Source of the DNA: Bacillus benzoevorans
Lineage (GTDB): Bacteria > Bacillota > Bacilli > Bacillales > Cytobacillaceae
Direction of reading: 5' to 3'
Length of the DNA: 64,000 bases
NCBI RefSeq assembly: GCF_014207535.1
Contig: NZ_JACHGK010000003.1
Coordinates: 248,001-312,000 of the forward strand
The position numbers and the translations under genes were made by a program. Positions 1 through 7,369 of this stretch are shown here, piece after piece (the stretch's first letter is position 1; each line of letters begins with the position of its first letter). The notes beneath the pieces are model-generated. The model was not told the origin of the DNA. It saw only the letters and a list, made by a program, of their open reading frames with translations, and made no database searches.

Positions 1-105
1 GAAGGGAAAGTCATCATGCCATTAGATAAAACATTCTGGTCTGAAAAATATGGATACGTTATTGATAAGTACGGAATTGGCTGGCAATTTAATTTATCTA
101 AATAG
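1..105 (+). CDS. VOC (PhnB/YjdN-type) protein, 3' end only
   Basis: The window opens inside a reading frame whose last 34 codons end at TAG. The visible residues (MPLDKTFWSEKYGYVIDKYG, then IGWQFNLSK) are the typical C-terminal signature of the PhnB-like branch of the vicinal oxygen chelate superfamily, often misannotated as 3-demethylubiquinone methyltransferase. The start and the N-terminal half lie outside the window, so intactness cannot be judged. A second copy of this 3' end, about 95% identical by eye, lies near 3.7 kb, and a complete paralogue lies near 12 kb on the other strand. Confidence 0.85.
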   Translation, partial: EGKVIMPLDKTFWSEKYGYVIDKYGIGWQFNLSK

Positions 106-192
106 GATGTTGTAAAACGATTAACAGGCAAAATCGTACATTTTAAAATGATCATGTTCAAGCTCTTAAATGATTAAAAATCCCAAAAAAAT

Positions 193-239
193 AAAGAAGA
201 TCACAAATTATAGATGGCTAATACTGTGTGATCTTCTTT
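193..239. terminator. Bidirectional terminator hairpin
   Basis: A 13-bp perfect inverted repeat (AAAGAAGATCACA and its complement) encloses a 21-nt loop. An A-rich run lies on the left and T-rich sequence on the right, so it can end both the VOC gene on the plus strand and the VOC pseudogene on the minus strand. Confidence 0.8.
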
Positions 240-244
240 TATTA

Positions 245-532
245 CTATTTCGACATAAAGCTACTTCTGCGCTGAATAAGGTTGCCGCATGTATCGTCGA
301 ATACAGCTATTATGACTTCTCCCATTTCTGTCGGCTCCATAGTAAACTTCACACCTTTTTTCATCAAGCGATTATACTCTTTGTGAATATCGGCAACGCC
401 AAACATTGTTGTTGGAATGCCGTCGGCAAATATTTTCTTTTGATATTCTTTGGCAGCAGGATGTACATTCGGTTCGAGCAGAAGCTCAGTACCGTCTTGT
501 TCATCTGGGGAAACAAGCGTTATCCACCTAAC
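245..532 (-). pseudogene. VOC family protein, 5'-truncated pseudogene
   Basis: The minus strand reads continuously for 95 codons as a VOC (glyoxalase/bleomycin resistance) C-terminal domain. Visible pieces include VRWITLVSPDEQDGTELLLE, PAAKEYQKKIFADGIP and IIAVFDDTCGNLIQ, typical of the cofactor-binding half of these proteins. An in-frame TAA sits directly before the first recognisable residue, and the N-terminal 30-40 codons are missing. Upstream an AAGGAG site followed by GTG reads only 14 codons before a stop, as if the 5' part of the gene had been deleted. There is no intact start, so this is called a pseudogene. The plus-strand ORF over the same DNA is a shadow. Confidence 0.8.
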
Positions 533-618
533 TTAGTACGAATGATTGGAAAATAAGTTCCCACCCGTTCTCCTTCAATATTATTAAAAAGAGAGAATTC
601 GTCCTGGACCTTTCAATT

Positions 619-657
619 GGTAAAAATCAGGTAAATTTAAGTACCGTCCCCCTGATT
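619..657. repeat. GGGGGACGG-type hairpin repeat, copy 1
   Basis: AATCAGG and CCTGATT form a stem around a loop containing TACCGTCCC (GGGACGGTA on the minus strand). The element and its left flank (TTCAATTGGTAAAAA) reappear in related form near 2.17-2.20 kb. It lies just 3' of the lipoprotein pseudogene and may act as its terminator. Confidence 0.5.
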
Positions 658-1348
658 CACTTTTCAATTTCAAAGGTTACCTCTCCAACCCCGATTTCAG
701 TGTTCACGTTCAAAATAACGTCCGCATCATCAAAGACCTCATTTACATAAACTCCATTCCCCCTCGAAATAAAGCCGGTTACGTTAGTCTCTGCAAGCCC
801 TTTACTCGATATGATTTTCACACCCACCTTTGAAGGTAAAATGACAGTGGTTGAGCCAACGCCCGTCTCTATATTGGTTTCAAAACTTTTTTTCCAATCA
901 CCGCCTAAATTAACGTTCAAATCCCCGACACCTGTCTCAATATCTAATCTTTCAAGTTTCAAACCCTGTAGATCAAGATTTGTATCAGAAGCACCTGAGT
1001 TTACTTCAAGATCTAACGGTATATCTTCAGAAAGCTTAGATCCCATTCATTTTTAAAATGACCAATATTCACAGCTGTAGAATCCTTTTGTTCAATGATA
1101 ATTTTGCCTTTATTCCCCTGATCCTTATAAGTAACCTTTGGTTTTAAGTCTTTTCCCTTATAGATAATACGTCCATCTAACCATTCTTTTGCACCATTAG
1201 AAACTGCTAATTCACCTGCACCTAAATTTAGTTCAATATTTAATTCTTTAACGTTATCTTTTTTTACAGAAATAATCTCTTCTTTTTCTTTACCCGGAAC
1301 AACAGGATTACAACCCGCTGTTGCCAATAATACCGATCCTAATATCAA
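657..1348 (-). pseudogene. Toast-rack type lipoprotein, frameshifted
   Basis: Two overlapping minus-strand frames together form one protein. The upstream frame has a lipobox-like segment (LLATAGC) and a beta-rich region (ELNIELNLGAGELAVSNGA). The downstream frame continues with repeated ETGVGDLNVNLGGD- and TEIGVGEVTFEIEK-like blades. This resembles the LiaF/toast-rack N-terminal domain family of surface beta-helix proteins. The switch lies at about 1030, where adding one A to CTAAGCTT restores a single frame. The 5' end is also abnormal: only a TTG is available, a stop lies three codons upstream, and the basic start of the signal peptide is missing. The MOSC gene ends 13 nt upstream. A sequencing error could explain the frameshift but not the lost start. 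Confidence 0.7.
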
Positions 1349-1361
1349 ACCATTCTAAAAC

Positions 1362-2072
1362 TCAATCCTTATTTGGGCCATACACACGCTTATCGATGGA
1401 TGACTTCTCTCCAGCCAGTCGTTTTAATAAAGTTTGCTTCCAGTTTTCAGCGAGAAACGCACATGTGTAGAGATCTTTTGCAAGTTTTAAATCATCTGTT
1501 TTTACATGCATGACCTCATTACATTTAGCGATCGTCCATTGTGGATAGGGACGTTCCAGCAATGTCATCTCCCTTTCACCTTGTACAAAACCTTCCTTTA
1601 GAACTCGAAAATACCACCCTGTTCTTCCCGACCGCTGGATATGTAAAGCAAAGTCCAACATTTTAAAACGCCGCGCGGGTTTCCAACATGGTTGCCGTGG
1701 TTGTGATACTTGGATTACAGCATCACAGAATTGGTAGGTATCCCCTATGCAAACAGAGTGCTCATCCATCGAATGGACCGCTATGTTCTCTCCCATTGCA
1801 CCCATCCTCATTTCTTGTAAATCCAATTCTTCCTTCCAAAAGTCATAATGGATCGTGGGATAGGCAAAGATTGCTTTCTCAGGCCCACCATGGTTCTTTG
1901 TATCCGCCACTTCATCACCGGTTAAACCTGTTTTACTAAGCCATATTCTTTCATAAACACTATTTTTAAATATGCCGCTCTCCCATGGTTGCTCCATCCA
2001 ATTGGAAGCATCAGGATCTCCCATTTTCTTCACTTTACCTACAAATAGTTTTTGTACATTAGATGCGCGCAT
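1362..2072 (-). CDS. MOSC domain protein (YiiM/YflK-like)
   Basis: A 236-residue protein of the MOSC family (molybdenum cofactor sulfurase C-terminal-like), with the YiiM-type 3-alpha extension at the C-terminus. The MOSC core is recognisable from NHGGPEKAIFAYP (about residue 60) through MGENIAVHSMDEHSVCIGD and the conserved cysteine in SQPRQPCWKPARRF (about 130). Characterised relatives reduce N-hydroxylated compounds or bind a sulfur-carrying molybdenum cofactor; the substrate here is unknown. AGGGATCAAG precedes the ATG. It looks monocistronic; the degraded lipoprotein gene follows directly. Confidence 0.85.
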   Translation of the reverse strand: MRASNVQKLFVGKVKKMGDPDASNWMEQPWESGIFKNSVYERIWLSKTGLTGDEVADTKNHGGPEKAIFAYPTIHYDFWKEELDLQEMRMGAMGENIAVHSMDEHSVCIGDTYQFCDAVIQVSQPRQPCWKPARRFKMLDFALHIQRSGRTGWYFRVLKEGFVQGEREMTLLERPYPQWTIAKCNEVMHVKTDDLKLAKDLYTCAFLAENWKQTLLKRLAGEKSSIDKRVYGPNKD

Positions 2073-2168
2073 CTTGATCCCTCCATACTAATCAACACCG
2101 CTGATAGTATTTTAATTGCTTCTTCCTTCTATTTTTCTTGAACAGCTAATATACTGGTTCTCCTTCAA

Positions 2169-2204
2169 TGGTAAAAACCAGGGAAACGAAAACCGCCCCC
2201 CTGT
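2169..2204. repeat. GGGGGACGG-type hairpin repeat, copy 2
   Basis: TGGTAAAAACCAGGGAAAC followed by AACCGCCCCCCTGTTT matches copy 1 in order and in flank (TTCTCCTTCAAT to the left). The stem bases differ in a partly compensating way (CAGG with CCTG). It lies 3' of the DUF4256 gene. Confidence 0.45.
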
Positions 2205-2207
2205 TTA

Positions 2208-2780
2208 TTACACCCTTAACGATCCGCGGAAACCTCTGGCAGCATAGTAGGATTCTGCCCCATTGTGGTACACGAAGACGTGCCCGTAGCGATAATCGCA
2301 GAAAAGGGCACCACCGACGTCTCTAATATCTGAGGGTGTTTGCACCCAACTCGACGTTTTCATATCGAAATTTTCAAGCTTTTGCAACGTTCGATATTGT
2401 TCTTCTGTTAATAGTTCAATACCCATGGCAGCTGCCATATCAACAGCATTATTTTCTGGTTTATTTTTTTTCCTCGATTCCAGTGCTTCACGGTCGTAAC
2501 AAACACTTCTGCGACCTTTAGGGCTTTCCGTCGAACAATCATAAAAAATGTATTCGTCCCCACCTTTATCATATCCAACCACATCCGGTTCGCCACCAGT
2601 ACTCTCCATTTCATTGAGTGACCACAGTTTTTCAATATTTTCTTCCAGCTTTGTCTGAACTTTAACCCATTCAAGACCTTTATGGCGGTTCATATTTTTC
2701 TCGAAGCGGGCTTTCAATAATCCGAGTAATTCCTCACGTTGTTCTAATGACAACTCTTTTATATTGTTGATATTTGCCAT
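2208..2780 (-). CDS. DUF4256 family protein
   Basis: A 190-residue protein recognised as DUF4256 from its overall pattern: an N-terminal helical part with LLKARFEKNMNRHKGLEW, a central GGEPDVVGYDKGGDEYIFYD, and a C-terminal block RDVGGALFCDYRYGHVFVYH. The function is unknown. No membrane segment or signal peptide is visible, so it should be cytoplasmic. The start chosen is the ATG giving MANINN, 9 nt after AGGTGG; the in-frame GTG four codons earlier lies inside that ribosome binding site. It stands alone and ends against a hairpin repeat. Confidence 0.8.
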   Translation of the reverse strand: MANINNIKELSLEQREELLGLLKARFEKNMNRHKGLEWVKVQTKLEENIEKLWSLNEMESTGGEPDVVGYDKGGDEYIFYDCSTESPKGRRSVCYDREALESRKKNKPENNAVDMAAAMGIELLTEEQYRTLQKLENFDMKTSSWVQTPSDIRDVGGALFCDYRYGHVFVYHNGAESYYAARGFRGSLRV

Positions 2781-3011
2781 GTTCGTTTCCACCTTTATTA
2801 TTTATACTTGTTATGGTTTTAGTATATATGAATGTTGGTTTTATATTAACAGTTAGAAATTAGAGAAGATCAAGAGATATTACGTATGGTGTGCCCATCC
2901 TGATTCCTCCATCATGTTTTACCATCCTCTTTACCTTAGCTTCTTTCGTCGTGAAAAATTAAACAGGCATTTGAAAGGGAAAATTCAATTCAACTGTTAA
3001 AATTATGAAAG

Positions 3012-3515
3012 TTAAGAAACCCTTTTCCCAAGGATAACCAAATCTCGTTTGATTCCATCTAATTTAGCGACTTCGGGTAAATGAGCCCACTTCTCAAAAC
3101 CAAAACTTGAAAATAGTCTTAAACTAGGCTCATTGTGTCCAAAGATGAATCCAAGTAAGGTATCAATTTCAAACTTAGGACATTCCTCGATAACCTTGTT
3201 TATTATTTTTCTCCCAAGTCCTTTACCTCTAAAATCATTATGAAGATAAATACTTATCTCGGCAGTTGCATTATAGGCTGGTCTTCCGTAGAAAGATTGC
3301 AGACTTACCCAGCCACATATTTCACCTTCATGCTCTACAACCCACAAAGGTCTTTTGTAAGGGTTATGTTCATGAAACCAATCCAATCTATCGTTTATAG
3401 ATACAGGTTCAAGATCAGCGGTTACCATTCTGCTAGGAACTGTCGAATTATAAATTTCCACTATAATGGGTAAATCTTCAATACTCGCATCTTTAAACGT
3501 AATATTTTCTAACAT
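3012..3515 (-). CDS. GNAT N-acetyltransferase, phosphinothricin acetyltransferase-like
   Basis: A 167-residue GNAT protein, full length for the Pat/YwnH subgroup. The acetyl-CoA pyrophosphate loop is seen as FRGKGLGRKI near residue 95, preceded by the beta-4 strand ATAEISIYLH and followed by NEPSLRLFSSFGFEKW, the usual C-terminal signature. The subgroup acetylates small amines such as phosphinothricin, methionine sulfoximine or amino acids; the true substrate cannot be read from sequence. AAAGGAG stands 7-8 nt before the ATG. It appears monocistronic. Confidence 0.88.
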   Translation of the reverse strand: MLENITFKDASIEDLPIIVEIYNSTVPSRMVTADLEPVSINDRLDWFHEHNPYKRPLWVVEHEGEICGWVSLQSFYGRPAYNATAEISIYLHNDFRGKGLGRKIINKVIEECPKFEIDTLLGFIFGHNEPSLRLFSSFGFEKWAHLPEVAKLDGIKRDLVILGKRVS

Positions 3516-3655
3516 TAAAAAGCTCCTTTATGATAACTTTAGTTAAACAACTACCTACATGTTATATCACTTAAAATTATTATCGCAATATAAATTTAAG
3601 ATTCTTATATAGCTTAACTGAATATGATTGAGAAACCATTCAATGATTTAGCAAA

Positions 3656-3757
3656 GAAGGGAAAGTCGTCATGCCATTAGATAAAACATTTTGGTCAGAA
3701 AAATATGGATACGTTATTGATAAGTGCATTGGCTGGCAATTTAATTTATCAAAATAA
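3656..3757 (+). pseudogene. VOC gene 3' remnant, second copy
   Basis: These 102 bases match the first 105 bases of the window at about 95% by eye, with one three-base deletion, and encode EGKVVMPLDKTFWSEKYGYV and then IDKCIGWQFNLSK before TAA. A short matching N-terminal piece (MIEKPFNDLAKK) lies just upstream but one frame away, so a single base has been lost at the AAAGAAGGG run. Only about 45 codons of an otherwise roughly 140-codon gene remain. It is a direct repeat of the left window edge, some 3.65 kb away. Confidence 0.8.
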
Positions 3758-3795
3758 GCATGCAGCAAACCGTTTAATTTTTTTCAAAATATTAC

Positions 3796-3824
3796 TTGAA
3801 TTTTAGCTAACTGAATGATATTAT
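3796..3824 (+). promoter_or_regulatory. SigA-type promoter of the S-box transcript
   Basis: TTGAAT and TATTAT are separated by 17 nt. The predicted start falls about 30 nt before the S-box aptamer, which fits a riboswitch leader. Confidence 0.6.
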
Positions 3825-3860
3825 CAGTAACAATACTTAATTAAAATTAAATAGCGATAA

Positions 3861-4025
3861 CTTCTTATCCAGAGTGGTAGAGGGACAGGCCCTGTGAAAC
3901 CCGGCAACCATCGAGCAATAGAATGCTTGAACGGTGCTAATTCCTGCAAAGGTGTTAACCTTTGAAAGATGAGAGGAAAGTATATCTTATACGAACCTCT
4001 CTTTATTATCAAAGAGAGGTTTTTT
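3861..4025 (+). ncRNA. S-box (SAM-I) riboswitch with terminator
   Basis: The aptamer carries the conserved S-box blocks CTTATCCAGAGTGGTAGAGG, CCCTGTGAAACCCGGCAACC, GGTGCTAATTCCTGC and GAAAGATGAGAGG. P1 pairs CTTCTTATC (3861-3869) with GATGAGAGG (3968-3976). Downstream AACCTCTCTTT and AAAGAGAGGTT form an intrinsic terminator followed by T5. The GAGAGG strand of P1 can instead pair with CCTCTC of the terminator as an antiterminator. Standard S-box logic predicts transcription stop when S-adenosylmethionine is high and read-through when methionine is short. The gene controlled is the MsrA-like ORF directly downstream. Confidence 0.95.
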
Positions 4026-4063
4026 AATGGAAAGAGGCTATCGCTCAGAAGGAGCGGAATCAA

Positions 4064-4441
4064 ATGGAAAGAGCAGTATTTGGAGCAAGCGGATTTTTTA
4101 GTCAAAAGGCGTTTATTACCGGTTATCGCGGCATTGAACATGTTCGATTAGGTCACCAAAAAGGAACAAATCTAGATATAGTAGAAATATGGTTTAATCC
4201 CTGGAAAGTATCTTATCGTGAATTATTAGATTTGTTTTTTGACTTACATGATCCCACTTCTATCGAAGGTCAGCCATTTAACAATCAATCTTTCATTTTC
4301 TTTTCAGATAAACATCAATATGCATTAGCTAAGCAAAAGAAAAACGAGCTAAAACACATTTATAAAGATAAAATTATTACAAAAATTACTCCGGCAAATG
4401 AATCGATTCAAGGGTTGAAAGAGATAAAATTAATTTCTTAA
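4064..4441 (+). CDS. MsrA-like protein without catalytic cysteine
   Basis: A 125-residue protein that aligns over its whole length with peptide methionine sulfoxide reductase A. The start ERAVFGASGFFS matches the MsrA active-site strand ATFGAGCFWG, but the catalytic Cys is Gly10 and the Trp is Phe12. The segment holding YEEVCSGxTGHAE is missing between HQKGTN and IVEIWFNP, and after FFDLHDPTS the usual QGPDxGxQYRS loop is shortened. MsrA is about 170-210 residues, so this is a compact paralogue that cannot use the known MsrA chemistry. The frame is intact with AAGGAG 9 nt before ATG, and it is under S-box control, which argues for a retained function. A recent pseudogene is the alternative. 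Confidence 0.75.
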   Translation: MERAVFGASGFFSQKAFITGYRGIEHVRLGHQKGTNLDIVEIWFNPWKVSYRELLDLFFDLHDPTSIEGQPFNNQSFIFFSDKHQYALAKQKKNELKHIYKDKIITKITPANESIQGLKEIKLIS

Positions 4442-4443
4442 AC

Positions 4444-4480
4444 AAAAAAATGGCGTGCTAACTGTTTCCAGTTACACGCC
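4444..4480 (-). terminator. Terminator of tag
   Basis: GGCGTG-C-TAACTG pairs with CAGTTACACGCC, with one bulge. On the minus strand it is followed by a run of seven T, placing it 17 nt after the tag stop codon. It may also stop the convergent MsrA-like transcript. Confidence 0.8.
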
Positions 4481-4497
4481 GTCTAAAACCATTTGGT

Positions 4498-5064
4498 TTA
4501 ATTTACATTGGAGGGATGACAAAAACAATCCAAAGTGTGGTCATTAACCATTCCCACCGCTTGCATATAGGAATAGCAAATGGTACTACCCACAAATTTA
4601 AACCCGTCTTTTTTTAATCTCTTACTCATCGCATCGCTAATTTCACTCGTTGCTGGTACCTCATTACCTGTTTCCCAATGGTTAATGATCGGTTCGTGTT
4701 CGACAAAGCTCCAAATGTAATGTGAAAATGAACCATACTCTTTTTGAATTCTTAAAAACACTCGAGCATTCGTTAGGACACTTTGTATTTTTAATTTATT
4801 GCGCACGATGCTAGGATCTTCTTTTAATAATTGCCATTTTTCTTCCGGATATTGGATCACCTTTTCTGCTTCAAAATGATCAAATGCCATGCGGTAGTTT
4901 TCCCTTTTTTGTAAAATGGTCCACCAGCTGAGTCCTGCCTGCGCTCCTTCAAGACAGAGCATTTCAAATAATTTTCTATCATCGTAAACAGGTACTCCCC
5001 ATTCTTTATCATGATACTCAATATATAGAGGCTCCTTTGTAACCCAATGGCATCTTTTTATCAT
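4498..5064 (-). CDS. tag: DNA-3-methyladenine glycosylase I
   Basis: A 188-residue protein of the Tag family, which removes 3-methyladenine from alkylated DNA as the first step of base excision repair. Zinc-site residues of the E. coli enzyme are present as Cys5, His18, His176 and Cys180 (C-terminal HTLDC). The pocket segment LEGAQAGLSWWTIL carries the expected Glu39. Length agrees with the family. GAGGG precedes the ATG by about 8 nt. It is a single gene between the GH3 terminator and its own terminator. Confidence 0.95.
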   Translation of the reverse strand: MIKRCHWVTKEPLYIEYHDKEWGVPVYDDRKLFEMLCLEGAQAGLSWWTILQKRENYRMAFDHFEAEKVIQYPEEKWQLLKEDPSIVRNKLKIQSVLTNARVFLRIQKEYGSFSHYIWSFVEHEPIINHWETGNEVPATSEISDAMSKRLKKDGFKFVGSTICYSYMQAVGMVNDHTLDCFCHPSNVN

Positions 5065-5191
5065 TTGAAATACCCTCTTCCTTATTTTCTCTTTCCCATT
5101 TGGTTTCTGGTTCCTTTCTATAATGATAACCTATTTTCCTTCAATCCCCTTCAATATAAATTGCTTCATCTCTAGGTGATAACAATAATGC

Positions 5192-5223
5192 GAAAAGGTC
5201 AAATCCTATGATTCGACCTTTTC
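5192..5223 (-). terminator. Terminator of the GH3 gene
   Basis: GAAAAGGTC and GACCTTTTC, extended by AATC/GATT with one mismatch, form a long stem just 3' of the glycosidase gene on the minus strand. Confidence 0.65.
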
Positions 5224-5249
5224 TTCACATTTCCTAACTTATTATTTTA

Positions 5250-7025
5250 TTAAATATGTGTATCAACAAATCCGCAATAAGCATCAACCGGGCTGACGCC
5301 TTTAAATTCAGATTTACCCATTAATTTTTCAACCAGCACTTCAAGATTTGCCTTACGGCTGTCATAGGCATTAATGTACGTTTTCACCTGTGGTACATCA
5401 GCTAAATGGTATGGATATTGCACAGAAATAAAGATCGTCGGCACTTCATGGATATAGAATGGAATATCCGGTGTTCCTTTACTTGCTGGCCATACGATTC
5501 TTTGTACCGTTCCTGGGTTTACGCTGGCAAGGTTAATGATGAGATCATAATTGTCTGTCAGCTCACTAATTGGTCTCTTTTGCGCATAGACATTGGCAAT
5601 TGCCGCTGCTCTTTCATCTTCCGGCAGCTTCATGATTTTCTCTTCAGTTGATTCCCAAATGCTCACTTGGAATCCTTGTGCTTCGAGCAATTCTTTCATA
5701 ATATCAACAGCTTTTTCTTTACTGCCAATCAATGCACCGAATCCTCCTTGTACACCTTTCACGTCAACTAATAATACGCGTTTGTATTTTTCCGGAGTAA
5801 TCGGCCAGATATCTTGCTTGTCTTTCACCAGCGTGATCGCCTGGTCAGCAACTTGTTTGAACAATGCTTTGTTTTCCGGCAGGCCGATTTTTGCCATCGC
5901 TTCTTCTTTTGGCGGTAAAATTTCCGTCTTCGCCTTATGATGAAGACCTAATTTCGCTTTCAACCCTAAAATGCGCTCTAGCGCTTCTTGCAGACGCTCT
6001 TCTGTAATGATTCCTTCTTTATATCCATCCATCATGTAACCGAAGTCTTCATCTGGGTCATTAAAGAATAAGAATAGGTCGCAGCCCGCTGCAATCGCTG
6101 TCGGAATCAGCTTGCTTCTCTTCATAGCACCAGTAAGACCTAACATATGGCTGGCATCGGTTACAACAACGCCATTAAAGCCTAATTTACCGCGTAATAA
6201 ATCGGTTGTAATTTCTTTTGAAAGGGTTGCAGGCAGCAACTCCTCATCTTTCACTCCCGGATTGAAGTGTCTTTGGTATGCAGGCAAGTGAATATGCCCT
6301 GCCATGATAGACGGAAGACCGGCATCAATTAAGCCTTGATAGACTTTACCGTAGGTAGCATCCCATTCTTCCGTAGACAAGCTGTTTACTGAGAAAGATA
6401 AATGCTGATCGCGTTCATCGATTCCATCACCAGGCCAATGTTTCGCCGCCGGGGCAATCCCGCTTTCTTGAATCCCTTTCATGTAAGCAAGACTTAATTT
6501 TAAGACTAAATCCGGATCAGAACCAAAAGAACGGCTTGAAATAATCGGGTTGCGCCAGTTATAGTTAATATCAACAATCGGAGCAAAACTCCAGTTACAG
6601 CCAATTGCTGAAGCTTCTACGCCGGAAACACGCCCCATTTCATAGGCCCATTTTTCATCATGTGCGGCACCGATCTTTACTTCTAAACCCACTTCTGTTC
6701 CATCTATGCATGCCCCATTCCCGCCGGCTTCCGTATTCGCGGCAATTAATAATGGGATTTTACTGTTTTCTTGGAGGATTTTATTTTGCTCATAGACTTC
6801 CTCCGCTTTGCCGGGGTTATAACGTACAGCCCCGATATGGTAGTTATTTAACATCTCGGTTAAATATTCTTTTGTACGGCTCGAACCCATATTGACAAAT
6901 AACTGACCAATTTTTTCTTCCATTGTCATGGATTGAATGGTGTCTTCTACCCATTGGATATCAGCATCAGTTAAATTGTAGGGCATTGCTTTTAAGTTAA
7001 CTCTAGTCATTGTGGCCTGTGTCAT
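5250..7025 (-). CDS. Glycoside hydrolase family 3 (NagZ-type beta-N-acetylglucosaminidase)
   Basis: A 591-residue GH3 enzyme without a visible signal peptide. The TIM-barrel domain (about 20-350) contains the NagZ-like KHWPGDG (195-201) followed by the Asp-x-His dyad DQH (Asp206, His208) that serves as acid/base in Bacillus NagZ, and VVVTDASHML with the likely nucleophile Asp290. A second alpha/beta domain (about 390-591) completes the two-domain layout. The family removes N-acetylglucosamine from muropeptides or chitobiose. The start chosen is the ATG after AAGGGGAG; the frame is open 27 codons further upstream but without a better site. It is transcribed alone; tandem palindromes lie about 230 nt upstream. 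Confidence 0.88.
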   Translation of the reverse strand: MTQATMTRVNLKAMPYNLTDADIQWVEDTIQSMTMEEKIGQLFVNMGSSRTKEYLTEMLNNYHIGAVRYNPGKAEEVYEQNKILQENSKIPLLIAANTEAGGNGACIDGTEVGLEVKIGAAHDEKWAYEMGRVSGVEASAIGCNWSFAPIVDINYNWRNPIISSRSFGSDPDLVLKLSLAYMKGIQESGIAPAAKHWPGDGIDERDQHLSFSVNSLSTEEWDATYGKVYQGLIDAGLPSIMAGHIHLPAYQRHFNPGVKDEELLPATLSKEITTDLLRGKLGFNGVVVTDASHMLGLTGAMKRSKLIPTAIAAGCDLFLFFNDPDEDFGYMMDGYKEGIITEERLQEALERILGLKAKLGLHHKAKTEILPPKEEAMAKIGLPENKALFKQVADQAITLVKDKQDIWPITPEKYKRVLLVDVKGVQGGFGALIGSKEKAVDIMKELLEAQGFQVSIWESTEEKIMKLPEDERAAAIANVYAQKRPISELTDNYDLIINLASVNPGTVQRIVWPASKGTPDIPFYIHEVPTIFISVQYPYHLADVPQVKTYINAYDSRKANLEVLVEKLMGKSEFKGVSPVDAYCGFVDTHI

Positions 7026-7369
7026 CGTATTATTTTTCTCCCCTTCTTTGGAATGACATTCTCCATTACTTCGCTTAGATGTCATCAAGAGATTGTATTC
7101 CTGCAAGTATTAATCTTCAGCGGAATCTTATCTAAATGCTCTTTACCGAAAAAGTAAAGCAGACATAGTTAGGAGTACCCGAAAATAAGGTTTTTATCAA
7201 AAAACCGCTTGCATACTAGTATTTTAAAATAAAGAAGTAAAACCTGCCAGTTTTAACTTCATTGTTAACAAATTGTTAACAATTTCGTTCTAAACCCTAT
7301 TGTTAGATTGGAAATGTCAGCAGGTCTTTCTTAAAAAGTTACGGGCAGCAAATCGGATGATTTACCCGT
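7026..7369. promoter_or_regulatory. GH3 upstream region with tandem palindrome
   Basis: This 344-nt stretch has no gene. It holds two adjacent copies of an 11-bp unit ATTGTTAACAA at about 7261-7283; each contains the perfect palindrome TTGTTAACAA, as expected for two operator half-sites. A weak cre-like sequence (TGCAAGCGGTTTTT, minus strand, near 7200) has three mismatches to the CcpA consensus. No convincing promoter hexamer pair was found. Confidence 0.4.

Noticed and set aside
170..556. A 128-codon plus-strand ORF
   Set aside because: It has no ribosome binding site and runs antisense over a clear VOC pseudogene. Its sequence is low-complexity and unlike a protein.
7190..7206. CcpA cre-like site TGCAAGCGGTTTTT upstream of the GH3 gene
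   Set aside because: Three positions differ from the consensus and the symmetry is poor; kept only as a remark.
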